A program made the position numbers and the translations under genes. This document shows positions 23,701-33,251 of a stretch of DNA of 64,000 nucleotides, piece after piece (position 1 is the first letter of the stretch; every line of letters starts with the position of its first letter). The DNA is from Scolanthus callimorphus. Taxonomy: Eukaryota > Cnidaria > Anthozoa > Actiniaria > Edwardsiidae. The notes beneath the pieces are model-generated. The model saw only the letters and a program-made list of their open reading frames with translations. It had not been told where the DNA came from and searched no databases. The stretch covers positions 11,127,912-11,191,911 of the forward strand of contig CM066920.1 of assembly GCA_033964015.1 (NCBI GenBank), read 5' to 3'.

Positions 23701-26700
23701 TGTTTACTAGAAAAAGAAAATATTGTGGAACCGAAACATAAACTCGCTATCAGTCTGGGAAACAAGTGAAACAGTACTTAATTCGACAACCACGGACAGA
23801 ACACCGACGAAAAATGGAGGGCTCCGGAGATATTGGTTGAATTTATCTGTTTTTGTTTTTTTTGGTGTGCTTTCGTTTCGAGGACGGGAGGGATGGCGAG
23901 AGCTGACTAGAAGTAACTAAGCCTACAACAAAGCAGTTAAAAAAACATTTGCCATGTTTTCAATTGTATTGTCTTTTGGGATTCTTATTACCCTGCTAGC
24001 AGAGTAGATTTTTATGTGCTTTTAAAAGTTGTGATTCTTTTTGTTTCATGTATTAACCTAAGTTTGTAATCTCAACGGGCGAAATAATTGTGAACGATAC
24101 GATTTTTTGCCTTTATCTAAGCTTACAGTATTCAATTAGGCTGGACGAACATCATGCTTGTATTATTTGGCCTTGTGTAGTGATAATAATGATAATAACA
24201 TGACTTTTGTCGGGCATATAGTTGATTTGGTCCCTCGTAGCATGCTACTCGGGCCCCAGACGTCCGCGGAGTTCAACTTGAGGTCAACACATTTCTTCTT
24301 TTTCTTTTTTAAATCCTTTAGATAAAAAAAAAATGATGTTCTCGAGAACAATATTGAAATACTTTGAGGCCGGTTTTTTTTTTTCACTTTCAAGAAAAAA
24401 TCCAGCTTTCAAAATCGCGCCAAAAGTTGGGAGCACTGAAGCTCCAATTAGCTCATACATTTACTGTGGATTGAAAACGTCCGATTTTAATATTCAGCAA
24501 TAATTAATTTTTAACTCTGCTGGATTCAAAATGTAAACATTGGAACTGGCTTATACCCGTCCAAAAGGTATTTTTCCTCGTAATTTTCTCTTGTATTTTT
24601 TGAGAGCGAAAATACGTCTGAATTCAGGCTTCAGACAAGCGTGATTTGCTAGAACGGACCCTAACTGGTACCTAAGTTTTCAAATTTTACCCCTCAAAGG
24701 CACTACGACGAGCACCCCCCCGCCCCCAAAATATTGGAGTCCCCCCCCCACCCCCTGGATTTTTTCCGGGAAATTTCATTTTTTTTAATGAGCAACCCCA
24801 CCTATTCAATATGAGAGCCTTCCCCGCCCTGTCCTCTTCACTCTTCATTACCCACGAGTTGGCGATAGCTATAGCTTTGATAACTTTTTTGCCCAGTTTG
24901 AAGTCGATATTAGTGCATCGTGGATATTTGAGGAATTTTTTCATCTTACGCTAGAAGAACTTAAATTTTGTGATTATTTGCTGTTGTGTACACAAGGCCT
25001 AACGTTTTGTAGCCTGCTCGCAAGGCGGTCAGAGAGGTAAAAAGCCGAGTTTGCTTTCGCCTGGCTGTCATCTTAGATATGGTGTGTCTTTTTTCGTCCT
25101 CAAATCCAAGATGGCGGCAACGCGAAAACGAGCTTGTTTTATAAACTTAAATTACTCTGAACGCCTGTGAGCAGGCTAAAAACTTTGTAGTCTGCGTGTG
25201 GTTTGTCTTAGCGCCCCAGGGGCGCCTGTAAGAGACAGGTCAAAGCACACGAAAAGCGTTGCGCAAGAGACCTTTAATTTGTACAAAACACGATGTAGTC
25301 AGAGAGTTTATCAGAGCTTCATAAACAAACTATTCGTGACCTTTCCGTGGTTTACAAGTGTAGACCTTTCTAGCAGTAGTCTGTTGTTCTTATAGTATAT
25401 GACTAAGGGCACTGAATTTTATACGCTTTGGTTGACCGAGTGTGCTGACCGAGTGTGTTGTCATTTCTCTGGGACTGCCATTTGACAGAACGTGGGCGTT
25501 GTTGAAAGAATGTACACGGCTTTTGTGTTCATGATTTTTGGGGGCGTAGGGGAAGAGGGAAGGGAAAACAACAACAGAAAATCCTGCAGCATCTCAAAGA
25601 ATTGAAATATCTTGCAGAATTCAATTGCTAATTCCTGCCCCTCCTCCTTCCTCTAAAGTTGAATGGTCAGTGCTTTCTTGTGTGACTATTTAGCCTGCGT
25701 AGCGGTTTAAAAGAGGAAAGGAGTCACGGAGTTGTCTGTCTAGCTGTTTCTTTTTAAGTTTGCATATGAAGAAAATCAGGTGCGCGGGCCAAAGTGTGCG
25801 TGTTAGAACGAAATTTAAAAAAATCTGCGCACAAAGTAAAGGAGAATAAGTTATTGCATAACGGTGTAGAGGCCATAAAACCGGGGCCTAGAAGAACCTA
25901 ACCAGGGTAATACAGTGCTTAGTGTGGCAGCTCGTAAGATCTAACGCTGTTGGCTTGATGCACCTCTTTATTATTCTATTGTGTTCTCGTTATATTTTTG
26001 TGTTTATTGTTTTGTCAGACTATATCAATCCAATAGGATTAGATCTGCTACACGACCCAGGTAATGTGATTCTCACTTTGCCCGTGTCTGGTGTTTCCCA
26101 GGTTAGCGAAGAAGGCAAGAAAACACTACCGAAATGGCTTGCGTACGATGCTCACACCAACAACCTTTTCGGGGTACCATCGTGGCGCGACAAAGGAACT
26201 TATCACTTAGAACTACACGGGAAAACAAGTAGACATTTTAAAGTTCTCGTCAAAGACCTTAATGACATTAACTCTGATCCCTCTCTTCGGAACTCGAATG
26301 ATACCAAAGTTCCGAACATACAGCACATTGTGTGCCCAAAAGGCATGGCAGTGTCCGCTGCGACTATACAGTTTGATCTTCACGCGGGAAAGACTAGCGG
26401 GCGAGAACGGTACGAACTCATGAAGCGGGTCGCTGCTTTCGCGGAAGTGGACGTACAGGATTTGCATTTCTCATTAGGGAAAGGCCATAATACGGCGCTA
26501 AGGCTTAAAGATGTGACTATCTGGACGGCAGGACCGGGTAACGTGCGTGACGCCCGGGAACCCGGAGTTGTAATCTCGTGGCAAATAGGCTGTGGTTACC
26601 AAGGTTTCCAAGGTAGGTATTTGTCGCCGACGCTGTAATTGGTCAGTTAGAAATAAAATTCCGCACGTACCTCCTTGCTGAGGCTCTGGAATTTCATGGT

Positions 26701-29700
26701 TGGTTGTCCTTGAACAGCCTGGAATTCCTGGGTGGTTACCCCAGTACAGGAGCAAAATTCCAGGGAGGGTGTTCATTAAATATGGAATTCCAGTTAACAT
26801 AATTTCTATAATGGTCATGAGAAAATTCACTGGAATTCCAGGGTGGGTAGGCCCAACCAAAAATTTCAAGAATGGGTAGCTAAAACTAGATCCTCAACTG
26901 CGACTGCCCATTGGAAAACCCTAGCGTAGGCCATTCGTAAAACCGGGGCCTGCGGAACATAACCAGCGACTTCCATTGTTTGGATTGTGGGTGACTTCAT
27001 ATCGAGAGCTATTAAAATCCGCCGTCAGAATGATGGAACTGGTATCATATTATTCTGGTGACGCCATAGCGTGTCATGAACAGAAATGTACGCCACGAGA
27101 CGCAGTTGCATCTAGTGCAGACGCACCGAAAATGAGTTATTTTTGTTTTATACAATAACAAAAAAATTCCTCCCATGAAGAGCTCAAACGCGCGCATTTC
27201 AAATTTGGTTTTGGTATCGTGCGCGCGCTATGACGTCAACCATGCGTGTGTACTGTAATAACACACGGCCTGTCGACCAATCAGCATTGTATAATTGGTT
27301 ATAATTCCATCTTAATCTTGCATACATTGTCTTCTATAGCTTCCGTCGTAGCATCTCGGCTAAAGTCGAGTACTGACACTGGGGAGTTCGACTCCATCTT
27401 CCTGCTCCCGTTAGCGGGTGGCACATGACGACGGGGCACTACAAGGGCCATCACCGCCGGTCCCGCCGACAGGCAATCTTCGTCCTAGCCCCTACACCTA
27501 CTCCCACCCAGAAAAGACCCTACCTACCCACGCAAGTGTTGCGGGGCACCCCTACCCCCTCAGCAACAGTGGCTCCTCCTCCCTCTCGGATAGCCGCCTC
27601 TACTGTCAGCATCCCAACCGTTAAACCAACACCGACTGTGCCGGTCAATAGTCATCCAGTAGCGCGGTCCAGTTTGCCGCAAGTTGTGGTATTCTCTGGC
27701 CAAGCGATCAGGTGAGTCAGCATACGCACCCAGAGAATGATTTTGCTGAGTAAAGTTAGAGGGAATATTTTTTGTTATGCTTGTCAAGTAACCTCCAGAA
27801 ATAAAGGGCCGATTTGAAGTTCCAATTGAGGCGCGAATATAGGTCCAAGAGCTTGTCAATGTACCAGCTAAAATTATAACTGTTCGTCCATAAACCTATA
27901 ATCTCTGCCATCATTGCATCACTTTTTCCATATCATGAATCTTTGGCGCAGGGCGCGTAGTCCCTGGTCATGGTCAAACCATCAACGCGTTCACTTTCCA
28001 ATGAAAAAAACATCTCCCAAACCTTCGTTATGTAAATGCTAACGACCATTTGGAATGGCCTGTTTAACATTGCGATGTTGTTGCTGTCTATTTTAGGTAC
28101 CTGATCCCCGAGGACACGTTCTTTGACAAGGAGGACGGAAACACGAGGAGACTGAATTTGAAGATGTTCACCATCACAGGCGCAAGTCTGATTCCTTCTT
28201 CGTGGATCCTCCTCAACCAAGCCTCTCAGGAGATTTACGGTCTGCGCACCACAGACGTTACAACCTCACACGAATTCTCAGTCGCTGCTACGGATTCAGG
28301 AGGTCTATCAGCCTACCAGCCAATAGAGTTCTTAGTTCAACAGGATACACATCAGTATAACCACGAGTTTACTCTGAAAATCAGTTACGATAATACGGCG
28401 TTTATGAACAGTGTAGAGCTGAGGCTGGAACTGCTAGAGAAACTTGCGCAGTATTTTAGTGTCGATCTCTCGTACGTGCGCGCGGTGTCTTACAGCGCGG
28501 GAGTAACATTCAAGTTTCATTTCGCTAATGTCCCTTACGAGCCCTGTTACGGGGATATCATCACAGGTTTGATTAAGAAGTTTGGCGAGAATGGCGTCAA
28601 TCCTGCGCTGAAAAGCGCACTCCAGCCGCGATTCCCAGTCATTTCGGGCTCCTATAAGCGCCTCGGGAAATGTATCAACAGTCCGCCAGTGGTGGATCAA
28701 GGAGTAGGCGTTGTTAACGGAATATCTGGACAGGTACTCAGCCACAATCTGGCTGCCAACACGTTCAGAGATGCTGAGGACGGCGCCAAGCAGCTCACTC
28801 TAGACATGTTAACAACAGGACTAGCTCAGCTGCCCCCTATCTCTTGGGTACTCTTCAATCAGGCCCAGAGTGCTGTCTATGGACTTCCGATGGAAAGCAT
28901 GGTGGGCACGCATGATTACGTCATGCAGGCAACCGACAGGGGCGGACTTAAGGCAAGAGATAACTTCCAAATAAACATCCAAGCGGATAATAATCTATAC
29001 AACCACGAGTTTACCATCGTTCTGGATGTCGATAATGTCGCGTTCTCGAACAATGTAGCATTACGGTTGCAACTGCTGAATGAAATCGCCACCTACTTTA
29101 GGACAACAGTTGACCATGTTCGTGTGTCGACGTTCGGGCCGGGGGTGACATTCTCTTTCCGGTTTGATGATATCCCGTACGGTCAGTGTGATACTCGACT
29201 TAAGACGATGATTAGTTTGTTTGGCAAAGACAATATCAACCCCAAATTCAAATCGGCCTTGCAGCCTCGTTACCCAATCAAGAAGGGAAGCTACCAACTG
29301 CTTGATCCATGCAGTAAGCCTGTTGTCCGGCCACCAGTAGTTAACCTCAAAATTCCTCCCATGATGTATATAGCGGCCAGTCCATTGTCTACTCGATCGA
29401 CCCCAAAACCTTCATTGACAATATTGAAGGGGATGCGAGAAATTGAAGCTGGAGTTGATGGCAAGTGGGGGTATCAAGCTCCCCCCTGATTCATGGATTC
29501 TGCTTAATGGCCCTGCGCTTGAGATTTTTGGTCTGGCCACCAATGACGTAGGAGGGCATACCTTCGAACTGGAGGCGACTAACAGCGCTGGTCTGAATAC
29601 CAAGCTACCATTTGATGTCAACATCGCACGCGACAAGACGCCATTTAACCACAAGTTTACTATTTTGCTAGACTATGATAAGGACACCTTCATGAAGAGT

Positions 29701-32700
29701 GTTGCCTCCCGACTACAGCTAATGAGAGCTATAGCCAAGTACTTCAACGTGGACGTCTCTAAGATCCGTGTACAGTCGTACTCGTCTACTCCAGAGGGAC
29801 TTAGCTTTGTCTTCCACGTGGCTGGTATCCCGTACGAGCCGTGTGACAGCAGCGACCTGACGGAAGCTGTCAAAGCTTTCGGCAAGGACTCTATTAACAA
29901 TGCCTTCATCAGTGCATTAATGCCTACGTTTCCGATCAAGAAGGGCTCTTATGAGCTGCTTGGGAAATGCGCCGCTAATACTGAACCAGTCATTAAGAAT
30001 GGGGTATCTAAAGACCCCATAACTGCGTTCGGAGGCCAAGTTCTCAAGTTCCAGATTCCAAGAGACGCGTTTTATGATCAAGAGGAGGGGAGTACCAGAA
30101 ATCTTACGCTTCGTCTTTTGACCAAGGATGGCAAAGAGCTGCCTAGAGACTCTTGGCTGGTCTTCAACAGCAAGACTCAAACCATTCGCGGTCTTCCCGG
30201 CTCACGACAAGTAGGCGAGCACAAGTTTATCATCGAAGCCAAAGATTCCAAAGGCGGGATGATACAAGACACTTTCAAGATCAAAGGGGCGAGGACAAGT
30301 CAAAGACAAGTCTATTGTTTACGATTGTGTTGGATTATGCGGAGAAGAAGTTCATGCGAGACGTAAAGGTCAGGCTCGACTTAGTGGACGTGATTGCTGA
30401 CTACTTCAAGGTCCCAGAGTCTGACGTACACGTGCACAACTACGGCAAGGGTGTCAATTTCACCTTCTTCCTAAAAAGCATTCCCGAAAAAGACTGTAAC
30501 CACCCTTCGCGAACCCCTACCATCAACAAGTTTGGACGAAGAGGAAAGACGAGCACGGCTTTCAGGAATGCACTGCGTCCAAATTTCCCCATAAAGGCAA
30601 CGTACACCGAGGCAGTTGGACGATGTGGTGCTATAGTGAACAATGCACCTATTGTCCTCAAACCGATTGGAAGTATCGAGGCGTTTGCAGGCCGCGCGTA
30701 TGTCTACCGCGTACCTTACGATACTTTCTACGACAAGGAACACGGCTACACCAGGGATCTGAAAAATCTCAAGCTCCGACAGGGCGATGGGTCTAAACTT
30801 CCGTCAGACTCATGGGTGACGCTCATAGAGCCCACACAAGAAATCTATATCATGCCGGGTGATAAGGATAAAGGCAAGGTGAAGTTTGTTCTCGTAGCGC
30901 ATGATCCCGTCAATCCAAGGCTCAAGGCGCGTGACTATTTTGAGATTGTCATAAAGCAGGCAACCCGCCTACGACTGTGTTCTCGCTGCTGATGGACACG
31001 CCAAAGATACCATTCATTGATAACGTAAAAACGCGGATAAAGTTACTGAAAAAACTCGCGGACTATTTCAAGGTCACTATCCCAGACATCCAGGTGGTGG
31101 GTTACAAGCCCGAGGATCCTGGTATCAGGTTCAATTTTGGTTTCGCCAACATCCCTTCTAAGCCCTGTAATAGACGTGAGATTGACCAGATGATCGCGTT
31201 GTTTGGAAGAGACAAGGTGGAACCTGAATTGGTGAAGCTCTTGAACAGAGATTTCAAAGTCAAGAACGGACGTTTTGATAAGGTTGGCGCCTGCAAGTCG
31301 TCGGACATTAACACACCACCGAAGCTGTATAATGCTATCGATCGACTCAACGTGTTCGCAGGTCAAGGCCTTCGTTTTAACATCCCTGATGATTCGTTCT
31401 CTGACAAGCAAGATGGAACCACCAAAAACCTCACCCTGACGGTCAGACTCAGTAGAGCAGACACAGGGACCCTTCTGTCCACCTCGTGGGTGCTCCTGAA
31501 CTCGACCACCCAACAGATCTACGCCCTCCCAATGCCTGACGTCATCGGTGTTCATACCTTTGTACTAGAAGCGCGAGACTCAGGAGGAATGAAGACTTTT
31601 GATGCTTTTGAGGTTGTCGTCACCGAAGACGAAGCTCCATTCAATCACCAGTTTACACTTTCCCTTGGAAGCGACAACGCAACGTTCCTAGACAACGTTG
31701 GCGTGCGTCTTGGCGTGGTGGAGAAGGTCGCTGACTTTGCTGGTGTCAACTTTACCGATATTCGCGTTGACAAAGTTGGGCCGGGTCCTTTCATGACATT
31801 CCACGTCGCTGGAATCCCTGTGGAAGACTGTGATCACGCAGTTCTTGAGAAGATGTACGGTGGGATCGGACCTAACGGAGTGTCGCCTGAGCTGAAAGCC
31901 GCGTTAGCACCGTACCCAGTCACTGATGGGACATCCAAACCTATTCTACCCTGTGGCGCAGCCGGAGCTGCAGGCGCAGCAGGCATCCCAGGCAAACGTG
32001 CAGGCTTATGGTGGACGTACGCGCTGATCCCCGCTATTGTTCTGGCTGTTGTCCTGCTCGCCATCGGGATCTGTGTCCTCCTAATGATTCGCCTCCGACG
32101 CAATCAGAAACTGTCGGCCGAGGATCGCAAGACTTTTATCTACAAACGCAAACCTGTCGTATTCAAGGAGGAATACGACGTCAAGGAAGATTTACTCAAA
32201 CAGCCTCTGGTGCTCCCGAACGAGAAACCCCCACTGCCCCCACCTGCTTATCCCAGGACACCCAATGGTAGTGCTGTCACCACGCCTACTATGGGAGACG
32301 AGAGGCGAGCTTACCAGGCACCTTCCTTTTCTTCCAGTCGCCAGATGAGTTCCAGTAGCAGTGCAGGAGGGATGGCTGGAGGTGGTATGGCAGGTGGCGG
32401 CGGTATGGGGGCAGCAGGTGGAGGAGGAGGAGGCATGAGTATGAGTGCGAGCGGTGGTGGTATGGCTGCCGGCGGAGAAATGGGTGCAGGAGGTGGAGGA
32501 ATGGGTGGTGGAATGGGTGGTGGCGGTGGAGGTATGGGTGGTGGCGGTGGAGATATGGGTGGAGGAGGTGGAGGTATGGGTGGAGGAGGTGGTGGAATGG
32601 GTGGAGGTATGGGTGCAGGTGGAGGTGCCGCAGGAGCAGGTGAGGGTGCAGCTGGTGGAGGTGGGGGTGGTATGGCTAGTCAGAAGTCAGGTTCGTTTAA

Positions 32701-32782
32701 CTACAGCAGTAGTTCTAGCAGTAGTGCGAGAAAAGGAGCGTACTCTGGCTATAGGCTCCCACCCGCTTACGTTCCACCTTAA
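20582..32782 (+). CDS. DAG1: Dystroglycan (DAG1) homologue with six tandem cadherin-like/SEA-like modules
   Basis: Cell-surface receptor linking extracellular matrix to dystrophin. Visible exons are 20582-20737 (signal peptide), 26019-26612, about 27489-27711 and 28097-32782. Exon 26019-26612 matches the vertebrate N-terminal region: LPKWLAYD..NNLFGVP..DKGTYHLEL, a CPKGM cysteine, ERYELMKRVAAF, and AGPGN...VISWQIGC. A Pro/Thr-rich linker follows. The last exon encodes six repeats of a cadherin-like domain ([DE]DTF.D.EDG..R.L.., SWILLN...IYGL) plus a SEA-like domain (YNHEFT.., Y.PC, a closing GKC-like cysteine). Next come a membrane helix (32004-32090) and a tail with LSAEDRKTFIYKRKPVVF, PPLPPPAYP and a terminal PPAYVPP, all close to beta-dystroglycan. 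Vertebrate dystroglycan has one such module. Phases disagree between exon 1 (phase 0) and the next (phase 1), so a small exon is probably missing. Four 1-bp frameshifts interrupt the last exon. Confidence 0.88.
20826..21025. mobile_element. Poly(G)-containing repeat of the CAGGGGCGGATC family
   Basis: CCAGGGGCAGATCCAGGAACTTC followed by a poly(G) run, then TATAGGGAC repeats and GTAAATGTATGGGAAAATATCC. The same arrangement is seen at 58879-59009, and a fragment at 54000-54060. It lies in the dystroglycan intron. The right border is uncertain. Confidence 0.5.
21030..21235. mobile_element. Partial copy of the CAGGGCC...GGCGACC repeat family
   Basis: AGGGCCAGCATTAACTTTTT, ACCAATGGGGCCTA and GCCATTGGTGACC match, in inverted orientation, the complete element at 58041-58257. 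Ends are degenerate. Confidence 0.5.
21236..21476. mobile_element. MITE with TIR AGAGC(G/A)GATTCAGATGAC
   Basis: AGAGCGGATTCAGATGACT at the left and GGTCATCTGAAATCTGCTCT at the right are inverted repeats. The interior has several inverted CCAATnnGAAT/GATTGGCT boxes. Intronic, non-coding. Confidence 0.65.
22935..23046 (-). mobile_element. SINE-like element: tRNA-type 5' end fused to a 5S rRNA-like segment
   Basis: On the minus strand the sequence starts GTCCCCGTGGCGCAGTTGG, then TTAGCGCGTGACTCGGGC, a tRNA 5' half with a good A box (TGGCGCAGTTGG). About 15 bp later it continues AAGTTAAGCACGATCCGG, CAGGGTTAGTATTTGGATGGGTGACC. That corresponds to the internal control region of 5S rRNA (in eukaryotic 5S, AAGCTAAGCA...GGTTAGTACTTGGATGGGAGACC). 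It is neither a complete tRNA nor a complete 5S gene, so I infer a Pol III SINE. The 3' body and tail were not delimited. Confidence 0.55.
23047..25009. other. Dystroglycan intron, nothing coding recognised
   Basis: A short duplicated motif GTGAGATACGAATCTCC lies at about 23206-23260, and poly(C) runs at 24714-24760 follow a GACGAGCACCCC repeat end also found near 51440 and 51727. I see no convincing exon, although a small exon is needed somewhere between 20738 and 26018. Confidence 0.4.
25010..25178. mobile_element. MITE with TAGCCTGCTCGC ends
   Basis: TAGCCTGCTCGCAAGGCG at the left and CGCCTGTGAGCAGGCTA at the right are inverted. It contains CAAGATGGCGGC internally. Related GCCTGCGxGCAGGCT ends bound 59434-59702. 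Confidence 0.6.
26019..26612 (+). CDS. Second visible dystroglycan exon: rest of N-terminal domain and S6-like domain
   Basis: The acceptor TTATTGTTTTGTCAG ends at 26018; the donor is CAAG|GTAGGT at 26613 (phase 1). The open frame continues upstream of the acceptor to an ATG at 25958, giving a second hydrophobic leader (MHLFIILLCSRYIFVFIVLS). An alternative first exon is therefore possible. Confidence 0.8.
26613..27488. other. Dystroglycan intron with CTGGAATTCC-rich repeat
   Basis: About 26685-26850 holds several copies of CTGGAATTCC(A/T)GGGTGG in both orientations, similar to 20140-20235. Sequence near 27190-27240 is CG-rich (GCGCGCG). No gene is seen. Confidence 0.45.
27489..27711 (+). 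CDS. Pro/Thr-rich (mucin-like) linker exon of the dystroglycan homologue
   Basis: The donor is ATCAG|GTGAGT at 27712 (phase 2), matching the next exon. I chose the acceptor ...CGTCCTAG (27488) because it is phase-compatible with 26612; other AGs upstream run into stops. The translation is rich in Pro and Thr (PTPTPTQK, TPTPSATVAPPPS), as in the O-glycosylated mucin region of alpha-dystroglycan but much shorter. It ends with VVVFSGQAIR, the start of module 1. Confidence 0.65.
28097..31954 (+). repeat. Six tandem dystroglycan modules (~215-220 aa each)
   Basis: Module ends are marked by a conserved cysteine: 28673, 29312, 29970, 30626, 31294 and 31954. Each unit has a cadherin-like half (G.......P.D.F.D.EDG..R.L.L......LP..SW...N.....I.GLP....G.H.F...A.D..G) and a SEA-like half (F...FT..L..D...F...V..RL.L...IA.YF.V....V.V...G.G..F.F....IP..PC....I......FG.....P..K.AL.P.FPI..GSY..LG.C). 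Module 1 starts in the preceding linker exon. The copies are clearly diverged, so the expansion is not recent. Confidence 0.9.
32366..32683 (+). repeat. Gly/Met-rich low-complexity tract in the cytoplasmic tail
   Basis: About 105 residues made of GGM, GGGGM and GGGGGM units with occasional Ala, Ser, Glu and Asp, encoded by GGTGGAGG(T/A)ATGGGT-type repeats. It lies in frame between the conserved membrane-proximal tail and the terminal PPAYVPP. The DNA also gives a long ORF in the +1 frame (VEVWVEE-like), which is a shadow. Confidence 0.9.
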
Positions 32783-32937
32783 CTTAATCTCGATACCCAA
32801 CACGTGGACTTGAGAAGATGAACATTTCAAGACTTGTGCGGTTCGCGCGTTAAAGACATTTGAGCCAGAAGGAACATTAATGGACATTTAACAGCAATTC
32901 CGATGGAAAATCATCCCTACGCCTTAACATTTTTTAT

Positions 32938-32949
32938 AAAACAATAAAA
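32938..32949 (+). terminator. Polyadenylation signal of the dystroglycan gene
   Basis: AATAAA occurs within AAAACAATAAAAAAAA about 160 bp after the stop codon at 32780-32782. It is the first canonical signal downstream. Confidence 0.55.
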
Positions 32950-32977
32950 AAAAACAGTGAACAATGTTACTGCCTAA

Positions 32978-33251
32978 ATCGTAGTATTACGATGATCCAA
33001 AGTCAAGATTCCGATATCGTTTGGGCGATTCAGCGATGCCAATCAAAATATAAATCACAGTGAAAACCAGCACTCGTGATCTAAACTACTCGTAATTCTA
33101 TCGAACGTTTCGTGCACGCCATTTTGTACGGTCAAGTATTCAAAACAAGTTCCAAAGGTCTTGAATTCTGATGTGCATATTTTGATTAACTGCGCAGGAG
33201 CGGCCAAACGAAAGCGTAATCTTGACTTTGTATCAACGCGATACTACGAAT
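32978..33251. mobile_element. Inverted-repeat element just downstream of the dystroglycan gene
   Basis: TCGTAGTATTACGATGATCC, continuing AAAGTCAAGATT, is inverted with AATCTTGACTTTGTATCAACGCGATACTACGA. Arms are about 32 bp with a few mismatches. Non-coding. Confidence 0.6.

Noticed and set aside
32445..32813. 122-codon plus-strand ORF with VEVWVEE-type repeats
   Set aside because: It is the +1 frame of the GGT/GGA/ATG repeat encoding the Gly/Met tract; the dystroglycan frame continues through to the conserved C-terminus.
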